Assembly: GCF_009711085.1 (NCBI RefSeq)
Contig: NZ_WMKA01000011.1
Location: 1-61,046, forward strand
DNA: 61,046 nt
Direction: 5' to 3'
DNA from: Cellulosimicrobium composti
GTDB lineage: Bacteria; Actinomycetota; Actinomycetes; Actinomycetales; Cellulomonadaceae
The notes below the pieces were generated by a model, which was given only the letters and a program-made list of their open reading frames with translations, was not told the origin of the DNA and ran no database searches. How positions within the stretch are numbered: the stretch's first letter is position 1; each line of letters begins with the position of its first letter. Positions 43,063 to 51,769 of the stretch are shown here, piece after piece. A program made the position numbers and the translations under genes.

Positions 43063-43829
43063 CCGGACGAACCTACCGGTGTCCCCGTGCCACCGTCGGC
43101 GGACGAGCCTGCCGACCCGGCGTCGGCCTGGGCGGCCTCGTCGGCGGGGCGACGGTCCTTGGGCGGGTCGAAGCGGTACCCGACGTTGCGCACGGTCCCG
43201 ATGAGCTGCTCGTGCTCGGGCCCGAGCTTCGCGCGCAGGCGGCGCACGTGGACGTCGACCGTGCGGGTGCCGCCGTAGTAGTCGTAGCCCCAGACCTCCT
43301 GGAGGAGCTGGGCGCGCGTGAACACGCGGCCCGGGTGCTGGACGAGGTACTTGAGGAGCTCGAACTCCTTGTACGTGAGGTCGATGGGCCGCCCGCGCAG
43401 GCGCGCGGTGTAGCCGCTCGCGTCGATCGCGAGCTCGCCGGCGGCGATCTCCTGCGGGCCGTCGTCCGCGGGGCCGCGCGCCGAGCGCTCGACGACGAGC
43501 CGCAGGCGGGCCTCGACCTCCGCGGGGCCGGCGCCCTCGAGCAGCAGGTCGTCCGCGCCCCACTCCGCGGTGACGACGGTGAGCCCGCCCTCGGTGAGGA
43601 CGAGCACGAGCGGGACGGTCAGGCCGGTCGCGTGCAGGAGACGGCACGTGGTGCGGGCCGCGACGAGGTCGCGCCGCGCGTCGAGCAGCACGACGTCGGA
43701 GTCCGGCGCGTCGACGAGGGCCGAGGGCTCCATGGGCAGGACCCGGATCCGGTGCGAGAGCAGGCCGAGAGCGGGCAGCACCTCGACGGAACCGCCTGTC
43801 GCGGGGGTGAGGATGAGCAGGTCGGCCAT
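43059..43829 (-). CDS. glnR: GlnR-type OmpR-family orphan response regulator
   Basis: A 256-residue regulator with a receiver domain and an OmpR winged helix. The receiver ([40 protein letters not shown]) lacks the usual acidic pocket and closely recalls actinobacterial GlnR, the nitrogen regulator that works without a kinase. The effector domain is highly conserved: [54 protein letters not shown] 30-residue Ser/Gly/Asp tail follows. No histidine kinase is nearby. The receiver details support GlnR over other OmpR members. Confidence 0.88.
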   Translation of the reverse strand: MADLLILTPATGGSVEVLPALGLLSHRIRVLPMEPSALVDAPDSDVVLLDARRDLVAARTTCRLLHATGLTVPLVLVLTEGGLTVVTAEWGADDLLLEGAGPAEVEARLRLVVERSARGPADDGPQEIAAGELAIDASGYTARLRGRPIDLTYKEFELLKYLVQHPGRVFTRAQLLQEVWGYDYYGGTRTVDVHVRRLRAKLGPEHEQLIGTVRNVGYRFDPPKDRRPADEAAQADAGSAGSSADGGTGTPVGSSG

Positions 43830-44158
43830 CCGGCACCTCCTTCCGGGTCGCGGGGCGCGGGCGGCGCCCGGGGCGTCGACGCGTGGCGACCGGGCCGGAC
43901 GGGGCCTCTGCGGGGGCTCGCCACGACATCGGCCACGGTCTCGGCCCGTGGATGGTTACCGTATCGCGTGCCGGGCGCGCCGTGGCCGAACGTCTCACGC
44001 CCGGCGCGAGGTGACGCCGCGCGCCGCGCGTCCCCGCCGCCCTCGGCGGGCCCGGGGACCCCGGCCGGGGAGCGGCCCCGCGCGAGACTCTGCGACACTC
44101 TGAGGCGTGCTGCACGACCCGACGCCCTACCGCGACCCCCGAACGGGGCGCTGACCGC
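43830..44158. other. Divergent intergenic region upstream of glnR
   Basis: 329 nt without a gene. On the minus strand TACGGT (complement of 43958-43963) could be a -10 for glnR, implying a leader of about 120 nt. Near the plus-strand gene, CGAGACTCTG (44083-44092) and CGACACTCTG (44093-44102) form a tandem 10-bp direct repeat. Nothing else was recognised. Confidence 0.45.
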
Positions 44159-44893
44159 GTGGACCTCTCGACCCGTGCCGTGGTCACGGCATGCCTCGCG
44201 GCGGGCGTCGCCGTCGCCGCCTTCTTCGGACCCCTCGCGCTCACCGCGGCGTCGGGCGCGCTCGCGCTGGTCGTCGCGATCGGGTGGCCGCGGCTCCTCG
44301 ACGTGCCCGTCCACGGCGGGACGCGCGTCGTCGTCGCGATCGCCGGTCTCGGTGCCGTCGGTGCGACCGCCGCGACGCACGGCGAGCCCGCGCTGCGCCA
44401 CCTGCCCGTCGTGCTCGCGCTCGCCGTGGTCCTCGCGTTCGTCGCCGAGCTCCTGCGGCGCGACGGGCGCCCGCGCCTCGTCGAGTCGCTGATCGGCACG
44501 GTGAGCGGGATCGTCGTCGCGGTGTCGTGCGCGGGCTGGATCGCGACCGGCCGCACGGACGCCGGCGAGTCCCTCGTCGTCACGTGCGCGGTCGCGCTCG
44601 CCGTCGCGTCCGCGGTGTCCGCGCTGCCGCTCGGCGGGTGGACGAACGCCGCGCTCACGCTCGGCCTCGCCGTCGTCGCGGGCGGTGCCGTCGGCTACGT
44701 CATGCCGGACCTCGACCTGCTCAGCGGCGTGTGGTCGGGCGTCGTCGCGGGCCTCCTCGTCGCGTCGCTGCACGCGCTGTTCGACCAGCTCCCGGAGCTG
44801 CGCGGCCGGCTCGGCGCGTTCTCGGCCACCGCGCTGCCCGTCGCCGTCGGCGGGACGCTGATCTTCGTCGTGGGGCGGGTGATCGTGGGATGA
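44159..44893 (+). CDS. Hypothetical polytopic membrane protein
   Basis: A 244-residue protein with about seven hydrophobic segments, beginning at residue 7 (VVTACLAAGVAVAAFFGPLAL). No known family was recognised. It is probably conserved beside glnR and the thioredoxin-like gene, judging from the tight overlap (ATGA) with the latter. A role linked to the redox genes downstream is only a guess. Confidence 0.78.
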   Translation: MDLSTRAVVTACLAAGVAVAAFFGPLALTAASGALALVVAIGWPRLLDVPVHGGTRVVVAIAGLGAVGATAATHGEPALRHLPVVLALAVVLAFVAELLRRDGRPRLVESLIGTVSGIVVAVSCAGWIATGRTDAGESLVVTCAVALAVASAVSALPLGGWTNAALTLGLAVVAGGAVGYVMPDLDLLSGVWSGVVAGLLVASLHALFDQLPELRGRLGAFSATALPVAVGGTLIFVVGRVIVG

Positions 44894-45360
44894 CGCCGGC
44901 CGTGCTCCCCGCGCTCCTCCTGCTCGCGACGTTGCTCGCGACCGTCGTGCTCGGCGCGTGGTGGCGGCGCCGCCAGGGCGTCGTCCGCTCCGCGCGCGGC
45001 GAGCCGGACGACGCCGCGGGCGCCGTCGTCGACTGGGCGGCGCACGGCGTCGACCTGGGCGAGCGCCGCACGTTCGTCCAGTTCTCGGCGGAGCTGTGCG
45101 CGCCGTGCCGCGCCACGGCCCGCGTGCTCGGCGAGGTGAGCGCGTCGCACCCCGACGTGACGCATCGTGAGATGGACGTCGACGACCACCTCGACCTGGT
45201 GCGAGCATTCGGCGTACTGCGCACGCCGACCGTCCTCGTGCTCGACGCGCAGGGCCGCGAGGTCGCCCGCGCGAGCGGGGGGATGAACCGCGCCCAGGCG
45301 CTCGCGGCGCTCGCCGTGGGCGAGGGCCCGGAGACGGTCCCCGCGGGCGTACGCGCCTGA
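44890..45360 (+). CDS. Membrane-anchored thioredoxin-family protein
   Basis: A 156-residue protein with one N-terminal membrane helix (VLPALLLLATLLATVVLGAWW) and a thioredoxin fold. The active site is CAPC in FSAELCAPCRAT (about 73-76), with the cis-Pro in LRTPTVLVLDAQG. Residues 30-60 form a linker. CAPC differs from the classical CGPC. The next gene encodes a DUF4395 protein, a frequent partner of thioredoxins, 40 nt downstream. Confidence 0.9.
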   Translation: MTPAVLPALLLLATLLATVVLGAWWRRRQGVVRSARGEPDDAAGAVVDWAAHGVDLGERRTFVQFSAELCAPCRATARVLGEVSASHPDVTHREMDVDDHLDLVRAFGVLRTPTVLVLDAQGREVARASGGMNRAQALAALAVGEGPETVPAGVRA

Positions 45361-45400
45361 CCGCAGCCGTCCCCCGACGGCGCCGACCCGAGGAGACCGC

Positions 45401-45880
45401 ATGAGCGACGAGGCAGGCCGCACGGAGACCGCCGCCGGACCGGGCGACGCGCCCGTCGGCATCGACCCGCGCGGCCCGCGCGCGGGCGCGGGCATCACGG
45501 CGCTCCTGCTCGCGGTCGTCATCCTGCTGTGGACGTCGACCGCCGCGCTCGTGCTCCTCGCGGTCGTCGCCGCGAGCTTCCTGCTCGGTGCCGTGCGCGG
45601 CGCCCAGGGCACGTGGCAGGCGTGGGTCTTCCGGACGGTCCTCCTCCCGCGCATCGGCCCGACGGCGGAGCGCGAGGACCCGCGTCCGCCGCGCTTCGCG
45701 CAGGCCGTGGGCCTCGTCATCACCGGCGCGGGCGTGGTGCTGGGCCTCCTGGGCGTCGCGGCGGCGGTGCCGGTCGCGGCCGTGCTGGCGCTCGTCGCCG
45801 CCGTGCTCAACGCCGCGTTCGGGCTGTGCCTCGGCTGCGAGCTCTACCTGCTCCTGCGCCGGGTCGCCCCCGCGCGCTGA
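45401..45880 (+). CDS. DUF4395 domain-containing membrane protein
   Basis: A 159-residue protein with four hydrophobic segments and the family hallmarks: the N-terminal IDPRGPRAGAGITALLLAVVILL and the C-terminal FGLCLGCELYLLLRRV with a CxxC pair. DUF4395 proteins are often encoded next to thioredoxins and sulfur-transfer proteins; the CLGC pair is a plausible thiol relay partner for the upstream CAPC protein. GAGGAG precedes the ATG. Confidence 0.88.
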   Translation: MSDEAGRTETAAGPGDAPVGIDPRGPRAGAGITALLLAVVILLWTSTAALVLLAVVAASFLLGAVRGAQGTWQAWVFRTVLLPRIGPTAEREDPRPPRFAQAVGLVITGAGVVLGLLGVAAAVPVAAVLALVAAVLNAAFGLCLGCELYLLLRRVAPAR

Positions 45881-45932
45881 CGCGCACGGCCGGTCGGCGG
45901 TCGGGCAGAGGCGCCCGGTCAGCGAGGGCCGG

Positions 45933-46328
45933 TCAGTAGACGAGCGCCTGCGCGCCCTCGCGCAGCGCCTCCTCGACGAACACGGCCGCGCCCGCGATCC
46001 GCACGCCGGGCAGCACGTCGTCCGCCGTGATCTCCCGCCGTGCGGCGCACTGCGTGCACACCGTGAGCGTCCCGGCCGCGAGCACGGCGTCCAGGAGGTC
46101 GGGCAGCGGGGCCGCGTGCTCGAGCTCGAGCTCGGCCGCGCGGCCCGGCACGCCGAACCATGCCGCCTCGCCCGTGAGCCACACGCTCACCTCGACGCCT
46201 GCCGCGACGGCGGCCGCCGCGACGGTGAACGCCTGGTTCGCGGCCTCGGGCCGGTCGAGCCCGGACGTCGCCTTGACGACGAGCGAGCGGGGGCGGGCGG
46301 TCACGCGGGGGTCCACGACGTCGGTCAC
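45933..46328 (-). CDS. DsrE family protein
   Basis: A 131-residue DsrE/DsrF-like protein. The fold shows SLVVKATSGLDRPEAANQAFTVAAAAVAAGVEVSVWLTGEA at the N-terminus. Two cysteines lie in VCTQCAARREI near residue 94, at the position used for sulfur relay in DsrE proteins. TACGCT (complement of 46335-46340) ends 6 nt before the GTG. It is convergent with the thioredoxin/DUF4395 pair and may act in the same sulfur or redox context. Confidence 0.85.
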   Translation of the reverse strand: MTDVVDPRVTARPRSLVVKATSGLDRPEAANQAFTVAAAAVAAGVEVSVWLTGEAAWFGVPGRAAELELEHAAPLPDLLDAVLAAGTLTVCTQCAARREITADDVLPGVRIAGAAVFVEEALREGAQALVY

Positions 46329-46406
46329 GCGCCGAGCGTAGCGCCGCCCGACGGGCGCCCGGGGGCCACGGCGTGCGCGCTCCGGCCGGCCGGTAGGATC
46401 GGCGGC

Positions 46407-46520
46407 ATGAGTCCGCACACTCTCGAGCTGATCTTCCTCGGCCTGCTCATCGCGGCGACCGTCACCATCACGTGGTTCGCGGGGTACGTCGTCTACAAGC
46501 TCTACAAGGGCCAGCGCTGA
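46407..46520 (+). CDS. 37-residue single-pass membrane peptide
   Basis: ATG at 46407 opens MSPHTLELIFLG, then a hydrophobic helix LLIAATVTITWFAGYVVYKL and a basic end YKGQR. TAGGAT (46394-46399) ends 7 nt before the ATG, a clean leaderless promoter. The topology is one helix with a positive C-terminal tail. No family was recognised. Codon third positions are GC-rich as in real genes here. Confidence 0.72.
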   Translation: MSPHTLELIFLGLLIAATVTITWFAGYVVYKLYKGQR

Positions 46521-46584
46521 CCCCGCGCGGGGCGCTGCCCCGCCCGGGCTCGTCGCGTCGCCCGACTCCGAGAGGTGGTCGCTG

Positions 46585-47181
46585 ATGCCGTTCGAGTTCC
46601 CCGAGGGCCTCGCGCCCGAGGTGTACCCGCTCGCCTGGCTCGTCGGGAGCTGGCGCGGCGAGGGGGTCGTCAAGTACCCGGGCGTCGAGGAGACGCCGTT
46701 CGTCCACGACGTCGAGTTCGACCACGACGGCGGCCCCTACCTGCGCTACCGCTCGACGTTGCGGGTCCTCGAGGCCGACGTCCCGGAGACCGTCCCCGAC
46801 GAGGGGGAGTGGCCCGAGCGGGACGCGGCGACGCTGGACGCCGCCGCGGCCGACGCGCCGGTCTGGTCGACCGAGACCGGCTACTGGCGCGTCTCGACGG
46901 ACCGGCCGGACGGGCTCGAGGACGACCGTCACCCCCTCGAGGTGCTGATCGCCGACCCCGCGGGCCGCGTGTCGGTGTACCTCGGCGCGGTCGGCAACGG
47001 CCGGGTGGACCTCGCGAGCGACCTCATCGCGCGCACGTCCACCGCGTCGGAGGTCACGGCGTCGAAGCGCCTCTACGGGTACGTCGAGGGCCAGCTCCTG
47101 TGGGTGTGGGAATTGGCGGCCTTCGGTGAGCCGTTGCAGTCGTACGCGTCCGCGAAGCTGAGCCGGCGCCCGACGGCCTGA
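46585..47181 (+). CDS. FABP-like/nitrobindin family protein
   Basis: A 198-residue beta-barrel protein with the family start LAWLVGSWRGEGVVKYPGV (GxWxGxG motif). Nitrobindins bind heme through a His near the C-terminus. Here that region reads LQSYASAKLSRR, without the His, so heme binding is doubtful. Many actinobacterial members share this loss. GAGAGGTGG precedes the ATG. The ligand is unknown. Confidence 0.88.
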   Translation: MPFEFPEGLAPEVYPLAWLVGSWRGEGVVKYPGVEETPFVHDVEFDHDGGPYLRYRSTLRVLEADVPETVPDEGEWPERDAATLDAAAADAPVWSTETGYWRVSTDRPDGLEDDRHPLEVLIADPAGRVSVYLGAVGNGRVDLASDLIARTSTASEVTASKRLYGYVEGQLLWVWELAAFGEPLQSYASAKLSRRPTA

Positions 47182-47192
47182 CGACGGGCCGC

Positions 47193-47212
47193 GCGGGCCG
47201 GGAGAGGCCCGC
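47193..47212 (+). terminator. Short hairpin after the nitrobindin-like gene
   Basis: GCGGGCC (47193-47199) and GGCCCGC (47206-47212) form a 7-bp GC stem with a 6-nt loop, 12 nt after the stop codon. Moderate evidence for a terminator. Confidence 0.4.
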
Positions 47213-47246
47213 CGGACCCGGACGCGCCGACGAAGGAGGACCACCC

Positions 47247-48389
47247 GTGACCACCGGTTACACCAGCCCGCTCCTGTCCCGCCACGGTGCCGTCCCCGCG
47301 ACGGGCCCCGACGAGGGCGTCGCGTGGCACTACGGCGACCCGACCGGTGAGCAGCGCGCCCTGCGGACGGGCGGCGCCGTCGTCGACCAGTCGCACCTCG
47401 GCGTCGTGACCGTCACGGGGCCCGACCGCCTGAGCTGGCTGCACTCCATCACGTCGCAGGACCTCACGACCCTCGCCCCGCGCGCGTCGACCGAGCTCCT
47501 CGTGCTCTCGCCGCAGGGACACGTCGAGCACGCCGCGGCCGTCGTGGACGACGGCTCGACGACGTGGCTCGTCACCGAGCGCTCGCACGCCGCCGACCTC
47601 GCCGCGTGGCTCGACCGCATGAAGTTCATGCTGCGCGTCGAGATCGCCGACGCGACCGACGACTGGGCCGTGCTGGGCGAGCCCGTCGACGCCGAGGGGG
47701 CCGAGGGCGAGCCCGTGACGTGGCGCGACCCGTGGCCGCGCGTCACCGGCGGCGGCACGCGCTACGGGCCGCCGGAGGACGAGCACCCCGGGCGGGAGCG
47801 CCCGTGGCGCCTCGTGCTCGTGCCGCGCGACCAGCTGGCCGACGCCGTCGCCGCGCGCGAGGCCGCCGGGTGGCGCCTCGTGGGCACGTGGGCGAGCGAG
47901 GCCGCGCGCGTGGAGGCGTGGCGCCCGCGGCTCGCGACCGAGGTCGACCACCGCTCGATCCCGCACGAGACCGACTGGCTGCGCACGGCGGTCCACCTGC
48001 ACAAGGGCTGCTACCGCGGGCAGGAGACCATCGCGCGCGTGCACAACCTCGGCCGCCCGCCGCGGCGGATCGTCATGCTGCACCTCGACGGCTCCGGGCA
48101 CCTGCTGCCGGTGGCCGGCGCCGAGGTGACGCTCGACGGCCGCGCCGTGGGGACCGTGACGTCGGTCGCGCGCCACCACGAGCTCGGGCCCATCGCGCTC
48201 GCCGTGCTCAAGCGGAGCGTGCCCGAGGACGCGGAGCTGCTCGTCGACTGCGACGGCGGTGCGATCTCCGCCGCCCAGGAGGTCGTCGTGCCCGGGGAGG
48301 GCGTCTCGGCGGACCGTCCCGCGCCGCGGGGCCCCGTCGCCCGGGGCATCACCCCGCGCGGCGAGGGCGCGCCGACGAGCATGCTGTGA
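47247..48389 (+). CDS. ygfZ: Folate-binding protein YgfZ (GcvT-like)
   Basis: A 380-residue GcvT-fold protein. The signature KGCYRGQE with the conserved Cys is near residue 253 (HLHKGCYRGQETIARVHN). YgfZ uses tetrahydrofolate in the repair or assembly of some Fe-S enzymes. The N-terminus has the dimethylglycine-dehydrogenase-like VDQSHLGVVTVTGPDRLSWLHSITSQDL. GAAGGAGG precedes the GTG. It overlaps the next gene by 4 nt (GTGA). Confidence 0.94.
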   Translation: MTTGYTSPLLSRHGAVPATGPDEGVAWHYGDPTGEQRALRTGGAVVDQSHLGVVTVTGPDRLSWLHSITSQDLTTLAPRASTELLVLSPQGHVEHAAAVVDDGSTTWLVTERSHAADLAAWLDRMKFMLRVEIADATDDWAVLGEPVDAEGAEGEPVTWRDPWPRVTGGGTRYGPPEDEHPGRERPWRLVLVPRDQLADAVAAREAAGWRLVGTWASEAARVEAWRPRLATEVDHRSIPHETDWLRTAVHLHKGCYRGQETIARVHNLGRPPRRIVMLHLDGSGHLLPVAGAEVTLDGRAVGTVTSVARHHELGPIALAVLKRSVPEDAELLVDCDGGAISAAQEVVVPGEGVSADRPAPRGPVARGITPRGEGAPTSML

Positions 48390-49534
48390 CGTCCGGGTCG
48401 GCGCACGGTCCGGCGGTCGGCCCCGGTGCGGTCGACGTCGCCCGGACGGCATGGCGCCGGCTCCTGCTGCGTGCGCGCGTGCGCCAGGGCGGCTCGCGCG
48501 TGCGCGCCGCGCTCGTCCCCGTCCTCCTGGCCGCCGCCGCGGCCGGCATCGCCTACGGGATCGCGCGGTACGGGCTCGGGCACGCCGCCCCGTTCTTCGC
48601 CCCGGTCGCGGCGTGGATCTGCCTAGGGTTCAGCCCCGACCGGCAGCTGCGCCGCGTCGCCGAGGTCGCGGTGGGCGTCGCGATCGGCGTCGGCCTCGGC
48701 GACGTCGTCGTCCACGCGATCGGCTCCGGCTGGTGGCAGATCGCCGTCGTCGTCGCGGTCTCCGCGCTCGCGGCGCGGTTCATCGACCGCGGCGCGATGC
48801 TCACGACGCAGGCGGGCGTGCAGGCCATCGTCATCGTCGCGCTGCCCGTCGCGCAGTCCGGCGGGCCGCTGGGCCGCTGGACGGACGCGCTCGTGGGCGG
48901 CGCGGTCGCGTTCGCGGTCGCGGCCCTCACGCCCGGCGACCCGCGCCGTCGGCCGCGCCTGCTCGGCGCGGAGGCCATGACGGAGCTCGCCGAGGTGCTC
49001 GACGTGCTCGCGCGCGGGCTGCGCTCGCGCGAGCGCGGCGACCTCGACGCGGCGCTCGTCAAGGGCCGCGCGTCCGAAGGTGCGCTCGAGGAGTGGCAGT
49101 CGTCCGCGTCGTCGGCGCGCGAGCTCGCGCGCGTCAGCGCCGCCGGGCTCCGCCACCGGGAGGAGCTGGGCGTGCTCGAGCGGCAGGCCGTGCTCGCGGA
49201 CCGCGCGATGCGCAGCGTGCGGGTCCTCGCGCGCCGTTGCGTGCCGGTCGCGACCGGGCCCGAGGAGCGCGACCTGTCCGCGCTCGCCGACCTCGTGGCC
49301 CGCCTCGGCACGGGCGTCCACGTGCTCGCGGAGGCCGTCGGGTCGGGCCGGGACCCGGCCGTCACGCGCGAGGTGCTGCTCGAGGTCGCGCGCGCCGCGG
49401 ACCCGCACGTTCTCGGCGCCGGCGACTGGCAGGTGCAGTCGCTCGTCCTGCTCGTGCGCTCCCCGGTCGTCGACCTCCTGGAGGCGGCGGGCGCCACGCC
49501 GGAGCAGGCGCGCGCCGCGCTCCCCGAGCTCTGA
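48386..49534 (+). CDS. FUSC family membrane protein (aromatic acid exporter-like)
   Basis: A 382-residue protein with five or six N-terminal hydrophobic segments (about 40-190), including APFFAPVAAWICLGFSPDRQLRRVAEVAVGVAIGVGLGD, the FUSC signature. A cytoplasmic helical domain follows. FUSC proteins are related to aromatic carboxylate and fusaric acid exporters. The GTG overlaps the ygfZ stop. A hairpin ends the operon. Confidence 0.88.
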   Translation: MTSGSAHGPAVGPGAVDVARTAWRRLLLRARVRQGGSRVRAALVPVLLAAAAAGIAYGIARYGLGHAAPFFAPVAAWICLGFSPDRQLRRVAEVAVGVAIGVGLGDVVVHAIGSGWWQIAVVVAVSALAARFIDRGAMLTTQAGVQAIVIVALPVAQSGGPLGRWTDALVGGAVAFAVAALTPGDPRRRPRLLGAEAMTELAEVLDVLARGLRSRERGDLDAALVKGRASEGALEEWQSSASSARELARVSAAGLRHREELGVLERQAVLADRAMRSVRVLARRCVPVATGPEERDLSALADLVARLGTGVHVLAEAVGSGRDPAVTREVLLEVARAADPHVLGAGDWQVQSLVLLVRSPVVDLLEAAGATPEQARAALPEL

Positions 49535-49539
49535 CGCGC

Positions 49540-49576
49540 CCGGACGGGCGCCGCCGCGGACGCCGTGCCCGTCCGG
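49540..49576 (+). terminator. Terminator after the FUSC gene
   Basis: CCGGACGGGC (49540-49549) and GCCCGTCCGG (49567-49576) form a perfect 10-bp stem, beginning 5 nt after the stop codon. It isolates the VapBC-like pair, which has its own promoter. Confidence 0.65.
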
Positions 49577-49635
49577 TGCGAAACCGGACGATCTTCACCC
49601 TGCACAGCGGCGGCCCGGGCCGGTACGGTCGGGGC

Positions 49636-49950
49636 ATGGAGGTCCCCGTCAGCGCCCTGCGCGCCGAGCTCAAGTCGTGGATCGAGCGGGCCAGGGAGGG
49701 CGAGGAGGTCGTCATCACGGAGCGCGGCGTCCCCGTGGCGCGGCTGACGGGCGTCGCGACGGCGGACCTCGTCACCGAGCTCGTGCGTGACGGCGTGCTC
49801 GTGCCGCCGGCGGGCGAGCGCCCCGTCCACGCGGTCCCCGCCGCCGCGGACGTCGCCCGGGCGAGCGCCCCCGACGGCGCGCGGTCGACCGACGGGTCGC
49901 GCGCCTCCCGCGGCGGCGTCGCGGCGCTCGTGCGCCGCATCCGGCGCTGA
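49636..49950 (+). CDS. Type II antitoxin, Phd/YefM (VapB-like) family
   Basis: A 104-residue antitoxin. The N-terminal Phd/YefM fold is MEVPVSALRAELKSWIERAREGEEVVITERGVPVARL. The C-terminal half is disordered and rich in Ala, Pro and Ser and should wrap the toxin. TACGGT (49624-49629) ends 6 nt before the ATG. The PIN toxin gene follows after 10 nt. Antitoxins of this type repress their own promoter. Confidence 0.92.
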   Translation: MEVPVSALRAELKSWIERAREGEEVVITERGVPVARLTGVATADLVTELVRDGVLVPPAGERPVHAVPAAADVARASAPDGARSTDGSRASRGGVAALVRRIRR

Positions 49951-49960
49951 GGGCCCGCCG

Positions 49961-50398
49961 ATGGCCCTGGTCTACTTCGACGCGAGCGCGCTCGTGAAAC
50001 TCTGCGTCCCCGAGGCGGGCTCGGCGCTCGCGAGCCGCCTGTGGAACCGCGCGGACGTCGTCGTGACGAGCCGCGTCGCCGACGTCGAGCTGCGTGCCGC
50101 CCTCGCGGCGGGGGCCCGGGCCGGGGTCGTCGACGGTCCCGGCCACGCGCGGGCGCTCGCCACGTGGGACGCGCTGCGCCCCGCTCTGCACGTGGTCGAG
50201 GTCTCCGCGGACGTCGTCGACCGCGCGGCCCGCCTCGCCGCGTCCGGCGCGCTGCGCAGCAACGACGCGCTGCACGTGGCGAGCGCGCTCGCCGTCGCGC
50301 ACGACGACACGCTCGTCGCCGCCTGGGACCCGCACGTGGTGACCGCCGCCCGCGCGGCGGGCCTGCGCGTGGTGCCGTGGCCCCTGGCCAGACCGTAG
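49961..50398 (+). CDS. Type II toxin, VapC-like PIN ribonuclease
   Basis: A 145-residue PIN nuclease with an intact acidic set: D7 (YFDASALVKL), E43 (VADVELRAAL), D102 (SNDALHVASAL) and D123 (AWDPHV). VapC toxins cut tRNA or rRNA and are inhibited by the adjacent antitoxin. All key residues are present, so the toxin should be active when free. Confidence 0.93.
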   Translation: MALVYFDASALVKLCVPEAGSALASRLWNRADVVVTSRVADVELRAALAAGARAGVVDGPGHARALATWDALRPALHVVEVSADVVDRAARLAASGALRSNDALHVASALAVAHDDTLVAAWDPHVVTAARAAGLRVVPWPLARP

Positions 50399-50408
50399 GC
50401 TCGTGCCC

Positions 50409-50744
50409 GTGGGAATCATCGGGTCGCTGCAGTGGATCGTCTACCTCGCCCTCACGCTCGTCGTGTTCGGCACGCAGCTCTTCGCGCTCGTCGACGCGAT
50501 CCGCCGTCCGGCGGGGGCGTTCACGGCCGAGGGCAAGCTCACGAAGCCGATCTGGCTCGTGATCCTCGCGGTCGCAGCGGCGCTCGGGTTCCTGTCGCTG
50601 CCGATCGGCGGGCCCAACCTCGGGTTCCTCGGCCTCGTCGCCGTCGTCGCGGCGATCGTCTACCTCGTGGACGTGCGCCCGCGCCTGCAGCCGTACGGCA
50701 ACGGCCGGGGCAACGGGTCGTCCGGCCGCCCGGGCGGCTGGTGA
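50409..50744 (+). CDS. DUF2516 family membrane protein
   Basis: A 111-residue protein with three membrane helices (SLQWIVYLALTLVVFGTQLFALVDAIRR, WLVILAVAAALGFLSLP and FLGLVAVVAAIVYLVDVRP). It matches actinobacterial DUF2516; no function is known. GTG at 50409 is chosen over 50403 because TAGGCT (50396-50401) ends 7 nt before it. It overlaps the asparaginase gene by 4 nt. Confidence 0.88.
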   Translation: MGIIGSLQWIVYLALTLVVFGTQLFALVDAIRRPAGAFTAEGKLTKPIWLVILAVAAALGFLSLPIGGPNLGFLGLVAVVAAIVYLVDVRPRLQPYGNGRGNGSSGRPGGW

Positions 50745-51769
50745 GCGCGCACGTGACGTCGGTCCGCGAGGGGGTCGAGCGCGGCGCCGAGCCGCTCGCC
50801 CAGGTCGTGCGCGGCGACGTCGTCGAGTCGGTCCACACGGGTCACCTCGTGCTCCTCGACGCGGACGGGACCCCGCTCCTCGAGCGCGGCGACCCCGACG
50901 CGGTGGTCTGGCCGCGGTCGAGCGTCAAGCCGTTCCAGGCGGTCGCGATGCTGCGGCACGGCCTCGTGCTCCCGCCGCGCCTGCTCGCGCTCGCGGCCGC
51001 GAGCCACAACGGGGAGCGCGCGCACCTCGCGGGCGTGCGCGAGATCCTCGCGGGCGCGGGCCTCGACGAGTCCGCGCTGCGCAACACCCCGGACATGCCG
51101 CTGCACCCGCCCGCCGCGTTCGCGTGGCAGGTCGAGGGGAACGGGCCGTCGTCGATCACGCAGAACTGCTCGGGCAAGCATGCGGCGATGCTCGCGACGT
51201 GCGTCGCGGCGGGTTGGGACACGACCGGCTACCTCGAGGTCGACCACCCGCTGCAGGTCGCGGTCCGCGAGGCCGTCGCGGAGGCGACGGGCCAGGCCGT
51301 CGAGCACGTGACGGTCGACGGGTGCGGCGCACCGCTCTTCTCGACGACCGTGCGCGGGCTGGCCCGCGCGTTCGGCCGGCTCGCCGCGGCGCCCGAGCGC
51401 GACCCGCGCTCGCCCGAGGCGCAGGTCGCGCGCGCGATGGCGGCGTTCCCGGAGATGGTCGGCGGCACGGGACGTGACGCGACGCTCGCGATGCGCGCCG
51501 TGCCGGGGCTCGTGGCGAAGGACGGCGCCGACGGCGTGTACGGCGCGGGGCTGCCCGACGGCCGGTCGCTCGCGTTCAAGGTGCTCGACGGCGCGTCGCG
51601 CCCCCGGCCGCCGGTGCTGGCGGAGGCGCTGCGCCGGCTCGGGGCCCTCGACGTGGACGGGGCCGACGACGTCGCGCTCGCCGCGCTGGGCGACGCCCCG
51701 GTGCTGGGCGCGGGTCGGCCCGTCGGGGCGGTGCGCGCGGTGCTGGACGGCGCGGAGGGACACCCGTGA
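50741..51769 (+). CDS. Asparaginase (Rhizobium etli type II-like family)
   Basis: A 342-residue enzyme of the asparaginase II (PF06089) family. Candidate active-site motifs are RSSVKPFQ (Ser-x-x-Lys), AASHNGE and NCSGKHAAM near residue 143, and GCGAPLFS near residue 187, the set seen in Rhizobium-type enzymes. It would hydrolyse L-asparagine to aspartate and ammonia. The GTG overlaps DUF2516; the stop overlaps dtd (GTGA). Confidence 0.9.
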   Translation: MSAHVTSVREGVERGAEPLAQVVRGDVVESVHTGHLVLLDADGTPLLERGDPDAVVWPRSSVKPFQAVAMLRHGLVLPPRLLALAAASHNGERAHLAGVREILAGAGLDESALRNTPDMPLHPPAAFAWQVEGNGPSSITQNCSGKHAAMLATCVAAGWDTTGYLEVDHPLQVAVREAVAEATGQAVEHVTVDGCGAPLFSTTVRGLARAFGRLAAAPERDPRSPEAQVARAMAAFPEMVGGTGRDATLAMRAVPGLVAKDGADGVYGAGLPDGRSLAFKVLDGASRPRPPVLAEALRRLGALDVDGADDVALAALGDAPVLGAGRPVGAVRAVLDGAEGHP

